Source: an uncultured Ignavibacteriota bacterium (GTDB lineage Bacteria; Bacteroidota; Ignavibacteria; Palsa-1295). From it: a stretch of DNA of 64,000 nucleotides. The notes under the pieces are model-generated. The model had not been told where the DNA came from and ran no database searches. It was given only the letters and a program-made list of their open reading frames with translations. A program made the position numbers and the translations under genes. Positions 25,915 to 34,595 of the stretch are shown piece by piece. The stretch covers positions 62,001 through 126,000 of the forward strand of contig CAIUMP010000017.1 of assembly GCA_903900335.1 (NCBI GenBank), read 5' to 3'. How positions within the stretch are numbered: position 1 is the stretch's first letter; every line of letters starts with the position of its first letter.

Positions 25915-26934
25915 CTATGCGGCCATGATGGCTTCTTCTTCAGCGCCCACCCCAAGCTCACTCATCATCTGATACTCGCGCAGGAACAGTTCGAGCCGAT
26001 CCACACACTCTTGCACCGTCGGTGTTTGCATCAGGTCGCGGCGCACCTGAGAGCCGCCGCGCAATTCGCGTAAATATCCGGCATAATGCTTTCGGAAAGA
26101 GAAGACTCCGCGCGGCTCCCCGCGAACCTCGCACGAGTCGCGGAGATGACGGATGCACATGTGGATGCGCTCTTCTACAGTGGGCTGTCGGTAGCTACCG
26201 GTCGCCCGCAGCTCTTTGATCTGCCGAAAAATGAACGGGTTCGTGATCGCCGCGCGCGCGACCATGACGCCGTCGGCGCCCGTTTCGGCGAATGCGCGTT
26301 CCGCGTCCTCGGCCGTCTTTACATCGCCATTGAGGAAGACAGGGATCGAAACGACCTTCTTGATCTTTGGTATCCAATCCCAATCCGCCGTGCCCGAGTG
26401 CCCCTGCGAGCGGGTACGGCAATGGATCGTCAGTGCTGCGGCACCCGCTTGCTCCAGCATTGGCGCGATCTCTAGGATATTTATGGACTCCTGATCCCAC
26501 CCAAGACGTGTCTTGACGGTGACAGGCAGCCTGACCGCATCCACTGTGGCTCTGACCATGCGTTCCATGCGCGGCGGGTCTTTGAGGAGCCCCGCCCCAG
26601 CACCCTTTCCAGCTACATTCTTGACCCAACAGCCGCAGTTGATATCCAGAAAATCGGGACCGGCGGCCTCAGAAATGATGGCAGCCTCCTTCATCACGTC
26701 CGGATCGCCGCCATATATTTGTATTGCGACTGGCCGTTCGGCTTCAAGCGTCACCAACTTCTTCTTGGATTTCGCGACGGAGCGGATCAGCGCCTCGCTG
26801 GAGATAAACTCGGTATACACGGCGTCAGCGCCCATTTCGCGCGCGATGAGGCGGAAGGATACGTCGGTGACGTCCTCCATCGGTGCCAAAAGTACCAGCT
26901 GATCCCTGAGTTCAAGATTTCCAATTCGTACCAT
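25915..26934 (-). CDS. tRNA-dihydrouridine synthase (Dus family)
   Basis: A 339-residue flavoenzyme that reduces uridines in the tRNA D-loop. The TIM barrel starts with LAPMEDVTDVSFRL (FMN site). It continues with IQIYGGDPDVM, the catalytic-loop Cys102 in INCGCWVKNVAGKG, VKTRLGWD, LTIHCRTRSQGHSG and ends with GADGVMVARAAITNPFIF. The helical C-terminal domain follows. The catalytic loop reads GCWVKN where many family members have GCPxxK, a variant rather than a loss since the Cys is kept. Expressed leftward toward the lipid kinase gene, 51 bases apart. Confidence 0.93.
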   Translation of the reverse strand: MVRIGNLELRDQLVLLAPMEDVTDVSFRLIAREMGADAVYTEFISSEALIRSVAKSKKKLVTLEAERPVAIQIYGGDPDVMKEAAIISEAAGPDFLDINCGCWVKNVAGKGAGAGLLKDPPRMERMVRATVDAVRLPVTVKTRLGWDQESINILEIAPMLEQAGAAALTIHCRTRSQGHSGTADWDWIPKIKKVVSIPVFLNGDVKTAEDAERAFAETGADGVMVARAAITNPFIFRQIKELRATGSYRQPTVEERIHMCIRHLRDSCEVRGEPRGVFSFRKHYAGYLRELRGGSQVRRDLMQTPTVQECVDRLELFLREYQMMSELGVGAEEEAIMAA

Positions 26935-27027
26935 GAACTGGCCTAAACACCGAAAGAGGATTGGAGTTCAATACGATTTCTTCACGGGTTGGCAGGAAGT
27001 CCCCTCCGCTCCGTCCCGAATTGGTAT

Positions 27028-27117
27028 GTCATTCCCGTGAACACGGAAACCCAAGCATTGGGTGTGCCGCAGAGTACGGTCTCCGTGGATCCGGTTGTCG
27101 CGTTCAAGGGAATGACA
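27028..27117. repeat. Degenerate dRS3-like element
   Basis: GTCATTCCCGTGAACACGG at the left and AAGGGAATGAC at the right are decayed versions of the ends seen at 23065-23146. The element spans about 90 bases between dus and the acetyltransferase gene. An open frame running through it falsely lengthens the acetyltransferase ORF by 52 codons. Confidence 0.7.
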
Positions 27118-27144
27118 GGTAGCGCGTTGGGGGTTACAAGTATT

Positions 27145-27624
27145 ATGTCACCGATCACTATCCGTCCTGCCACCGCTGAAGACGCGCCACTCATATCCGA
27201 TCTCATCCATGCTCTCGCCGAATACGAGCGCATGTCCGATCTCTGCACAATCGCACCCGAGCAAATCCGCGAGCAGCTCTTTGGCCCGCATCCCGCTGCC
27301 GAAGCTATCATTGCCGAGTATGAGGGAAAGCCGCAAGGCTTCGCTATCTACTTCACAACGTTCTCTACATTCATAGGAAGGCCTGGTATCTATCTGGAAG
27401 ATCTATTCGTCCGGCCAGAGCATCGCGGATCGGGGTTAGGCAAAGCGCTGCTCCTTCAGCTGGTTGAGATCGCGAAGCAGCGAAACTATGGTCGCGTGGA
27501 GTGGGCGGTCCTGCATTGGAATGAAGACGCCATCGGCTTCTACAAAAAGCTCGGCGCGAAGCCAATGGATACGTGGCACATCTATCGGTTGGATGAGGAG
27601 GCAATCGACAATCTCGCCAAATAG
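27145..27624 (+). CDS. GNAT-family N-acetyltransferase
   Basis: A 159-residue GNAT acetyltransferase. The start ITIRPATAEDAPLISDLIHALA and the acetyl-CoA motif YLEDLFVRPEHRGSGLGKALL (Q/RxxGxG/A-type pyrophosphate loop RGSGLG, about residues 100-105) are classical. The RVEWAVLHWNEDAIGFYKKLGAKPMD tail is shared with the diamine acetyltransferase-like subgroup, so a polyamine or small amine could be the substrate; this is not certain. The ATG at 27145 is preferred over an upstream GTG-type extension at 26989, because the extra 52 codons translate the repeat element and match no GNAT sequence. Confidence 0.9.
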   Translation: MSPITIRPATAEDAPLISDLIHALAEYERMSDLCTIAPEQIREQLFGPHPAAEAIIAEYEGKPQGFAIYFTTFSTFIGRPGIYLEDLFVRPEHRGSGLGKALLLQLVEIAKQRNYGRVEWAVLHWNEDAIGFYKKLGAKPMDTWHIYRLDEEAIDNLAK

Positions 27625-27658
27625 AAACAGCCCCGAACTGTGAGGTTCGGGGCTGTTT
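27625..27658. terminator. Strong bidirectional terminator
   Basis: A perfect 14-base stem AAACAGCCCCGAAC / GTTCGGGGCTGTTT with a six-base loop TGTGAG starts directly after the acetyltransferase stop. It lies 22 bases from the stop of the convergent DUF3494 gene and can serve both strands. Confidence 0.9.
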
Positions 27659-27680
27659 GAGGCCTGGACGAATCCAGAAA

Positions 27681-30677
27681 TTATCTGACGATATTCATCT
27701 TGCCGACGAGCATCGCGCTGCCCGCGATCAAGCGGTAGGAGTATACTCCGCTCGCTAAGTTCGAGGCATCGAAATTAACGGAATGTGTACCGGCCGACAT
27801 GTTCTTGTTGTCGAGAACCATCATCTCGCGTCCAACGGCATCGTTCACAACAAGCGTTACATCACCGCCAACAGGCAGGGTGAAGTCGATCGTTGTCTCG
27901 CTGCTTGCTGGGTTTGGATAGTTCGAGATCGAATATCCATTATGCGCCGCACCGGCATAGACCGAAGCGCTCGAGCCGATCGAGAACGGTGCAGACGTCA
28001 AGGTCATACCCTTGGTGCTCGTCACTCGTATGAACGCTGGGTTGGTGTTGCCCGTCATCGGTGTCGTCCATGTGAGGCTGGGAACATCCGTTATCTGCAC
28101 GGTCGCGATGTGCGTCCATGTCAGCGTGTAGTCAAGCGAATACTCGACGTTGACCGACGTGCCGATGTCCGGCGTGAATGTCCACGCAATACCAAGCGGC
28201 TTGTTGTTGCCAATGTTGCGCTTTGTATCCAAGTTGCTGAGGGTGAGCGAATTGAGTGTGCCGATCCCCGCAATTACCTTGATCGTAAAGAGTCCACTTA
28301 CGCCGCGAACACCATTGCCATCCGTGATTCGAACAAGAGCTGACGTGGTTGCAACATTTGGAATGCTAGCCCATGTGTAGAACTGCACATCCGAGTTGAT
28401 GAAACCTATCAGATTCCAGATGATACCACCATCGAGCGAATACTCCAGCGTTTTGTTCGTTGTCGTATTCGTTGCGTTGAATTGGATCTGGAAGTTCGGC
28501 AATCCGCCATCGAGCACTTCACCCGCAATGGGATGCATGATGACGATGCTGCCAGGAGTAACCTTGCTGCTCTTGATCGTGAAGATCCCGCTCTTGCCGG
28601 TAAGACCGTTGCCATCAACGATCCGGATCATTGCAGTCGTTGAGGATGAATCCGGAACATTCCAGCTATAGTTGAACACATCGGCATTAAGACTACCGAT
28701 GAGCGTCCACGTCAGGCCATTGTTTAGCGAATAGGAGAACGTCTTCATGGAGGCGATGCCGTTGCCAGTCCAGGCGATTCGGTATCCCTGCGTGCCACCG
28801 GTGATGATCTCGCTCGGAGCTGGCAGCGAAACAATGATCGCTGGAATCTTGCTGGTGACGATCTTAAAGATGCTGCTCTTGCCGACAAAGCCGTTGCTGT
28901 CGGTGATACGCACTTGCGCGTTGGGTGACGTCGTGTCTGGAACGTTAAGCCATGCGTATGCGAAAACGTCCGCACTGATCGTACCGATCAGCGTCCAGGT
29001 CTGTCCACCATCGAGCGAATAGTCAAACGTCTTCTTGGACGTAAGACCAAAGCCTGTCCAGGTGATCTGGTAATTCGGCGTACCACCGAGGATCGTCTCT
29101 CCCGCTGCCGGTCGAACGATCACCAATGAGCGTGCCTTGATCGAGAACATGCCGCTCATCCCCGTTATACCAGTTGTATCCGTGATGCGCACGAATGCAC
29201 GTGTCGAAGTTGTGTCCGGCGCATTCCATCCGTAGGCGAACAGATCAGAATTTAGGATGCCGATCGTGCGCCACGTTGCACCGCTATCGAGTGAATACTC
29301 GAAGGTCTTCTTTGTGGTTAGTCCTGCGCCGCTCCAGGTGATCTGGTAGTTCGTTGTGCCACCGGTAAGCTGCTCCGCTAACGCCGGGTGCAATACCGTG
29401 ATCCTACCTGACTTGATCGTGAAGAGACCACTCTTACCCGTGATGCCAAGGGAATCAGTAATACGAATATACACCTTCTTTGAAACGGTGTCAGGAATAT
29501 TCCATCCGTATGCGAATACTTCCCCGTTCACGATGGCGATCGTTCTCCATGTCAGTCCACTATCAAGCGAATACTCAATGGTCTTCTTTGGGGTAAGCCC
29601 GACGCCGGTCCAGGTGATCTGGTAGTTCAGCGCGCCGCCTGTCAGTATCGCTGCTGGCAGCGGATGTGTGAGGATGATTTTGCTCGATGTGATGACAAAG
29701 GCTCCGCTTACGCCACGCAGATTTGCCGTGTCGGTAACGCGAACCATCGCTTTTGTCGAGAAGGTATCCGGCACGCTCCATTTGTAGAAGAGCGAATCGG
29801 TCGTGATTGTCGCGATCGTCGTCCAGGTCAGCCCGCTGTCGAGTGAGTACTGTAGAGTCTTCACGCGTGCAATGCCAGTGCCCGTCCATCGGATGGTATC
29901 GTTCGCGAAGCCGCCGCGAATCGAATCACGTGTCGTCGGCCGGGTGACCGTTATGTTAGGCGCTGCACCGGAGTCCGTCGAGATCGCCATGTTGTTGCCA
30001 GAGAGCGTAATGGCACCCAATGGCGCCACCAGTGCCCTTCCATCAAGCGATGATCCGCCCGCGAACGAGATCGCACCGCGTGCGAAGATCGTACCCTTGA
30101 AAGTGGAGTTATTCGCAACGTTCACAGCACCATCAACGAACCAATAGATGTTCGCTGCACGTGCGTTGTTCGCAAGCAGAATATGCGTGCCGGAGTTGGC
30201 GTCCAACTGTCCGCCGATCTTCACAATGAAGATCGCGTTCGCATTGCCGTGCGCGTTGAAGGTAATGTTGCCGCTCGTCGTCGTTGCCGCACCCGAGCAA
30301 TAGACCGCGGGGTCGAACGATTGTCCATCGACAATTCCGACGCCGAGTACATAGCCGCACGTGACTGCCGCTTCGGTCGTCCATGCAGTAAGTAGATCTG
30401 CTTTCGCAAGTGCCGATGCACCATTCGCGCGATTAAGCGCACCGGTGTATGTTCCAGGCGGGAACCCATTGAAGGAATACGCGCCATCCTGGCCAACATC
30501 GCCAGTAAGGACGGTTAGCCCGGTGTTGTTGATAGCTCCGCCACCCGTGAAGATAGCGTAAGTTGAAGCCGTGCCAAGGTTTGGACGTAACTGCCCAAAC
30601 GTCACGTTGGACGTGAGCTCTAGGGTCAGGATGACGAGCACACTGCTCAGCCATGATGATTGTAGAAGTCTGTTCAT
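27681..30677 (-). CDS. DUF3494 ice-binding-type protein with seven beta-repeats and T9SS sorting domain
   Basis: A 998-residue secreted protein. A signal peptide (residues 1-28, ending TFGQ) precedes a full DUF3494 (ice-binding-like) domain at about 32-235. Its hallmarks are LGTASTYAIFTGGGAINN, TVLTGDVG, FPPGTYTGAL and IYWFVDGAVNVANNSTFKGTIFARG with LDGRAL. Seven ~92-97-residue repeats follow (about 242-895), each with ITWTG, EYSLDSGLTW and VRITDxxGxxGxSGxFxI; the seventh is degenerate. The C-terminal ~80 residues are a type IX sorting domain (YPNPASSETTIDFTL ... ASGVYSYRLIAGSAMLVGKMNIV). DUF3494 domains bind ice in several organisms, but many serve in adhesion or have unknown roles, so ice binding is not proven. 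Confidence 0.9.
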   Translation of the reverse strand: MNRLLQSSWLSSVLVILTLELTSNVTFGQLRPNLGTASTYAIFTGGGAINNTGLTVLTGDVGQDGAYSFNGFPPGTYTGALNRANGASALAKADLLTAWTTEAAVTCGYVLGVGIVDGQSFDPAVYCSGAATTTSGNITFNAHGNANAIFIVKIGGQLDANSGTHILLANNARAANIYWFVDGAVNVANNSTFKGTIFARGAISFAGGSSLDGRALVAPLGAITLSGNNMAISTDSGAAPNITVTRPTTRDSIRGGFANDTIRWTGTGIARVKTLQYSLDSGLTWTTIATITTDSLFYKWSVPDTFSTKAMVRVTDTANLRGVSGAFVITSSKIILTHPLPAAILTGGALNYQITWTGVGLTPKKTIEYSLDSGLTWRTIAIVNGEVFAYGWNIPDTVSKKVYIRITDSLGITGKSGLFTIKSGRITVLHPALAEQLTGGTTNYQITWSGAGLTTKKTFEYSLDSGATWRTIGILNSDLFAYGWNAPDTTSTRAFVRITDTTGITGMSGMFSIKARSLVIVRPAAGETILGGTPNYQITWTGFGLTSKKTFDYSLDGGQTWTLIGTISADVFAYAWLNVPDTTSPNAQVRITDSNGFVGKSSIFKIVTSKIPAIIVSLPAPSEIITGGTQGYRIAWTGNGIASMKTFSYSLNNGLTWTLIGSLNADVFNYSWNVPDSSSTTAMIRIVDGNGLTGKSGIFTIKSSKVTPGSIVIMHPIAGEVLDGGLPNFQIQFNATNTTTNKTLEYSLDGGIIWNLIGFINSDVQFYTWASIPNVATTSALVRITDGNGVRGVSGLFTIKVIAGIGTLNSLTLSNLDTKRNIGNNKPLGIAWTFTPDIGTSVNVEYSLDYTLTWTHIATVQITDVPSLTWTTPMTGNTNPAFIRVTSTKGMTLTSAPFSIGSSASVYAGAAHNGYSISNYPNPASSETTIDFTLPVGGDVTLVVNDAVGREMMVLDNKNMSAGTHSVNFDASNLASGVYSYRLIAGSAMLVGKMNIVR
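27978..29954 (-). repeat. Seven tandem ~280-bp coding repeats of the DUF3494 protein
   Basis: DNA corresponding to protein residues about 242-900. Each unit encodes a Ser-Leu-Asp-Ser-Gly-Leu-Thr-Trp core. Units 2-5 are closest to one another, unit 7 is most diverged, and units 4-6 have slightly longer joins. Confidence 0.8.
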
Positions 30678-31028
30678 ATAGTAGTCGATTGTAGGTAGCT
30701 ACGCCGATAGGAAATGCTCTCCGTGGGGTGGGCATGGGAAACTGGCGGAATCCTCAATCGGGATAGAGGGCAATAACCTGTCCAACTCCTGTTAGGAGAC
30801 CAACCAAAGGAGCACGCTAAACTTTCACGACTCGCGTTAGCGGTACGCGATCCCATGTTGGATCACTCAAATCCGGCCAAAATGGCGACTCATACGTCGG
30901 GCAGTGCACAGAGGCAAGCGTTTCTTGAATCGAGATATGGCGGCACATCGATCACGATGCGGCGAGATGCAATGCTCCCCTAAACTAATCACATACTCGC
31001 GATACCCCTATTTGCACTAGATCGCACG
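30678..31028. other. 351-base intergenic region, nothing recognised
   Basis: It lies between the start of the DUF3494 protein gene (left, minus) and the stop of a small minus-strand gene. It must hold the promoter of the DUF3494 gene. I see no tRNA, repeat element or riboswitch motif. A short CTCC-TGTTA-GGAG hairpin near 30785 is too small to interpret. Confidence 0.4.
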
Positions 31029-31304
31029 TTAGGCAACAGCAGCGTCCTGCGCTTGTACTGTTTTACCCAACTCGAGTGAAATCATCTTCACAACATCCTC
31101 TTGCGGAAGGCCGCGCGGTCTGAACCGCGCGCGTGCCAACTTCACTGCCTCTTCCAGCGTCTCTACCTCACCACGCAGATACAGCCATACATGATAGCCC
31201 AGGCGGTTGCGGTCGTTCTCCTCCACCGTTGGCACATCCACGACGGATGCATAGGCCTTTTGAGCGAGTTCGGTATCGTGTGGTTTCGAAATATGTAGGG
31301 ACAT
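31029..31304 (-). CDS. Small conserved-looking protein of unknown function, coupled to the M1 peptidase gene
   Basis: A 91-residue soluble acidic/basic protein, unrecognised. The ATG at 31304 overlaps the peptidase stop in the arrangement TAATG, a usual sign of translational coupling; the ORF extends 19 codons further upstream, but only inside the peptidase gene. The sequence is helical (KPHDTELAQKAYASVVDVP, then ETLEEAVKLARARFRPRGLP) with no signal peptide or transmembrane segment. The internal EEAVKLARARFRP segment suggests a small helical domain. No function is proposed. Confidence 0.6.
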   Translation of the reverse strand: MSLHISKPHDTELAQKAYASVVDVPTVEENDRNRLGYHVWLYLRGEVETLEEAVKLARARFRPRGLPQEDVVKMISLELGKTVQAQDAAVA

Positions 31305-33274
31305 TAGTCTTCCACGGTGAATGGGCAGTTGACAAAATAGCCGTTCTCGCTCGTCAGGCATAGGCGGTATGAACCGCTGGATAGGCCAGACATGCTGACC
31401 GATCCGTGAAGCGTCCTGCCGACACTATCATAGGAGATATGTCGGGTGATACGGCCTTGCATATCATAGATAAGTAGTTCGCAGCGGCCGGACCCGCTGG
31501 GAAGTCCGGCTGTAAACTCGAGCTGGCGATTGCGATTCGGGTTGGGATATACGCGGAATGGATACGCGGACTCCCCGCCATCCGGCGACGCAACCGAAAG
31601 TGTCGCATGTGCGATCTTCATCACGAGCAATCCGTCCGGATCGAACACGAGGGTGTCGGGTGAAAATCCAAAGTTGGCGAAGTCGCTGCTGAGATAGGTA
31701 GAGTCCATCCACACATTCACGGTCTTTGAAAGCCCGCTGTTTGTGGTGCCACGCACAGGGATGCACATCCTGAAGTGGGGTGTACTGGCGCTATTCGTCG
31801 CTTGATGGAACGTGATCTTCGCACCTGTTGCCGAACGCGACCAAACGATCGTGTCCTTCGGATATCCCGTTCCAAAGACCCATGGCTTGAAGAACCAGCC
31901 AAGGTCTTGCCCAGAAACATCTTCGAACGCACGCTCAAGATCCCAACTCGTCGCGGTTGAATAGGCATGAACATTCCCAAAGTGCCGGACGCATTCGAAG
32001 AAGACCGAATCACCCAAGTATTGTCGCAGCATACCAAGCACCGCCGCCCCCTTCTGATAAATGGTCGTATAGGGATAATTATCCGTGTGCTTGTCCACTG
32101 TCGAAGCGCCGAAGAGTGGCAGCGTGCTCGTTTTCGCGTTCGCGATGTTTCCATGCTGCCGAGTGAGGTAGGTGGAGCGGTGGAAGAGATGCTCCAGCAC
32201 GAGGGATTCGCAAAAAGTAGCAAACCCTTCGTTGAGCCATGCGTCGTCGAAAGTCTGGCACGTAACCCTATCACCCCACCACATGTGTGCTAGCTCATGG
32301 ATCGCGGTGGTGCCACTGCCCCCGCTGTCGGCCACCATCGAGGCCGAGTCGCCGACGAGCACACGCTTATCGAGCGAGATCATCGTCTGATGCTCCATCG
32401 AGCCGAACGGCGTAACGACATAACCAACTTTTTCGAATGGATACGGCGCGAACAGCGAATCATAGAATGCAAGCACCTGCCGCACGCGCACATTCATGTG
32501 GATCCCCGCCAACGCGCTGTCGCGTTTCAATGCATACACTTCGAAGGGGATTCCCAGTGAGTTTGTGATGTTCTGTTCCGTGTATGGCCCTGTTGCGAAG
32601 GTGAGCAAGTAGGTCGCGATCGGATGGCCAACATGCCAGTGCATCTTCCTCCAGCCGTCCTGCAACGAGTTTCCGACGAGCAACCCGTTAGAGGCCGTGA
32701 CTTCACCATCGCGGCAGAGGAAAGTGAGATCGACGGAATCGGGCTTGTCGTCCGGCAGATCATAACAAGGAAGCCAATGCCGTGTGCATCCGACGTAAGG
32801 TGCCTGGAAACCCACGCCCATCGCGAACATCATCGTGTCCTGGTCGGTGACTCCGCCCCACGTCATGCTTCCCGCTTGCTCTGGCCTGCCGCGGCCATGA
32901 AAAAAAGTGTGAACCGTGAAGATCTCGCCTGGCGAGATCCCCTTCGGTGGCGCGATCAGATAGGCACCGGAAACGGTGTCGGTCGTCTGGGTGGAGGCTC
33001 GAGCACTGTTGACATCCACACTATCGACGAGGATGTACTTCACATGTTGGAGAATACCGCTAAGCGCGGTGTCCGCGCGCCCGATCATCGTCACTTCCCC
33101 AAAGAGCGAATCCTGCATTCGATCCAACCGTACAGTCGCCGTGTAGGAGACAACTTTATAGCCTTTGTTCGTTTGGCCCGGAGACGCGGAAATTAGCGCA
33201 AGACAGAGCATCACCGTAAGCGCCACGGTGCCCGCCGCCCGATGCCCGAAACCTGAAGTTCGATTCCTCGTCAT
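31304..33274 (-). CDS. Secreted M1-family metallopeptidase with T9SS sorting domain
   Basis: A 656-residue exported aminopeptidase-type zinc protease. The ATG at 33274 has GGAGG six bases upstream (minus-strand complement of 33280-33284), which decides the start over an ATG 11 codons earlier. A signal peptide (TVALTVMLCLALISASPGQ) is followed by the N-terminal beta-saddle and then GSMEHQTM (291-298), the M1 substrate-binding motif in the form often seen in T9SS-secreted members. The zinc site is HELAHMWWGD (His326, Glu327, His330) with Glu349 in WLNEGFATFCES. A C-terminal type IX sorting domain (VYPNPNRNRQLEFT ... YFVNCPFTVED) ends it. It probably degrades peptides outside the cell. Confidence 0.93.
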   Translation of the reverse strand: MTRNRTSGFGHRAAGTVALTVMLCLALISASPGQTNKGYKVVSYTATVRLDRMQDSLFGEVTMIGRADTALSGILQHVKYILVDSVDVNSARASTQTTDTVSGAYLIAPPKGISPGEIFTVHTFFHGRGRPEQAGSMTWGGVTDQDTMMFAMGVGFQAPYVGCTRHWLPCYDLPDDKPDSVDLTFLCRDGEVTASNGLLVGNSLQDGWRKMHWHVGHPIATYLLTFATGPYTEQNITNSLGIPFEVYALKRDSALAGIHMNVRVRQVLAFYDSLFAPYPFEKVGYVVTPFGSMEHQTMISLDKRVLVGDSASMVADSGGSGTTAIHELAHMWWGDRVTCQTFDDAWLNEGFATFCESLVLEHLFHRSTYLTRQHGNIANAKTSTLPLFGASTVDKHTDNYPYTTIYQKGAAVLGMLRQYLGDSVFFECVRHFGNVHAYSTATSWDLERAFEDVSGQDLGWFFKPWVFGTGYPKDTIVWSRSATGAKITFHQATNSASTPHFRMCIPVRGTTNSGLSKTVNVWMDSTYLSSDFANFGFSPDTLVFDPDGLLVMKIAHATLSVASPDGGESAYPFRVYPNPNRNRQLEFTAGLPSGSGRCELLIYDMQGRITRHISYDSVGRTLHGSVSMSGLSSGSYRLCLTSENGYFVNCPFTVED

Positions 33275-33279
33275 AGAAT

Positions 33280-33284
33280 CCTCC
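33280..33284 (-). promoter_or_regulatory. Ribosome-binding site of the M1 peptidase gene
   Basis: Plus-strand CCTCC reads GGAGG on the minus strand, five bases before the ATG at 33274. It is one of the few clear Shine-Dalgarno sequences in the window and fixes the start codon. Confidence 0.8.
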
Positions 33285-33323
33285 GAACTGATAAGCTGAC
33301 CAAACAAGTTCTGTTACCCGAGA

Positions 33324-34595
33324 ATGTCTGAGATCATCCATAGCCCAACACGTGCATTGCAACTGCGGGAGCACGAGGTATCGTTGCCTCGGAGCCAAAG
33401 CGCACCGTTGCCCGAGCACATCATCGCCGCCAGCGAGGAGATGCGTGAGCTGGTCTCCGTAGTACGTACAATTTCGCCCACGGCGATCACCGTGCTTCTC
33501 ATCGGCGAAAGCGGCACTGGCAAAGAGGTTTTCGCCGAGCTCATTCACGATTTCAGCGAACGGAAGGGGCCCTTTGTAACCGTCAATTGCGGTGCTATTC
33601 CCGAGGGGCTTATCGAGTCCGAATTGTTCGGTCACGAGAAGGGCTCGTTCACTGGAGCCACGGGGCAGCGCAAAGGCTTCTTCGAAGCCGCACAGGGTGG
33701 TACGCTCTTCTTGGACGAGATCGGGGAGATGCCCCTACAGTTACAAGTGAAATTGCTCCGCGTCCTCGAAACAGGGAAATTCACTCGCGTTGGCTCGACG
33801 TCCTCGCTTACGACTGACGCCCGCATTATCGCAGCAACCAACCGCGATCTGGATCTTGATGTGCGCTCCGGCACATTCCGATCTGATCTCTACTATCGCT
33901 TGCGTGCCGTAATGCTACGCATTCCGCCGCTTCGCAACCGCAGGGAAGATATTCCCTTCCTGATCGAAACAATGCTCGAAGAGTTTGTTCGGCGGCATAA
34001 GATCACAGGCCCGGACGGCCGCCCGCAGATGCCACAATTGCGCGGTGACGCAACGGAACTCCTTATCAACCACGAGTGGCGCGGCAACATCCGCGAGTTA
34101 CGCAATACGCTGGAGCAGCTTGTCGTACTTGCATGCTCTCCCAGCCGCATGGATGATCGTGCCATCATCACACGTCGCGATGTCGAGCGCGCACTCAGCG
34201 CCGACGTTGCAAGCATCTGGGATGGCGAGCGTGCCTATCAGCGCCCGCTGCCCGCCCCACCGCAAGGGTTACCGAAAGAACAAAGCGAGCGAGAATTGAT
34301 CTACCGCGCGCTGCTCGAACTCCGCAGCGAGATCGCGGAAATAAAGACGATGCTCTCATACGAACGGCAGCAACCGGCCACACCCGGACCGCTCGCGCTG
34401 CCGCCATCGAGTGTTCTGCCAACCGCCCACACCGCGTCGGCCAACGGAGGAATTAGACCATTGGATGAGCTCGAAACGGAAGCATTGGAGGGCGCGCTTC
34501 GTTATTATCACGGCAACCGCCGACACGCTGCCAACGCGCTCGGTATCAGTGAACGAACGCTCTATCGAAAGATGAAGGAGAAGGGACTTGAATAA
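33324..34595 (+). CDS. Sigma-54-dependent transcriptional activator without a receiver domain
   Basis: A 423-residue bacterial enhancer-binding protein. After a short N-region (about 30 residues, no receiver or PAS domain) comes the AAA+ domain: Walker A GESGTGKE (61-68), the sigma-54 contact loop GSFTGA (107-112, Ala to Ser at the second position of GAFTGA) and Walker B GGTLFLDEIGEMP (125-137). The C-terminus is a Fis-type helix-turn-helix (LEGALRYYHGNRRHAANALGISERTLYRKM). Lacking a sensory domain, it may be controlled by partner proteins or by level. It diverges from the M1 peptidase gene across only 49 bases and overlaps lptE by 8 bases. The pairing of this regulator with LptE is a familiar Bacteroidota arrangement. 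Confidence 0.92.
   Translation: MSEIIHSPTRALQLREHEVSLPRSQSAPLPEHIIAASEEMRELVSVVRTISPTAITVLLIGESGTGKEVFAELIHDFSERKGPFVTVNCGAIPEGLIESELFGHEKGSFTGATGQRKGFFEAAQGGTLFLDEIGEMPLQLQVKLLRVLETGKFTRVGSTSSLTTDARIIAATNRDLDLDVRSGTFRSDLYYRLRAVMLRIPPLRNRREDIPFLIETMLEEFVRRHKITGPDGRPQMPQLRGDATELLINHEWRGNIRELRNTLEQLVVLACSPSRMDDRAIITRRDVERALSADVASIWDGERAYQRPLPAPPQGLPKEQSERELIYRALLELRSEIAEIKTMLSYERQQPATPGPLALPPSSVLPTAHTASANGGIRPLDELETEALEGALRYYHGNRRHAANALGISERTLYRKMKEKGLE

Noticed and set aside
26989-27144. N-terminal extension of the GNAT protein
   Set aside because: These 52 codons translate a decayed repeat element; the family fold starts at the ATG at 27145.
27978-29954. CRISPR-like or satellite array
   Set aside because: The ~280-base units are in-frame coding repeats of a secreted protein with diverged sequence, with no spacers.
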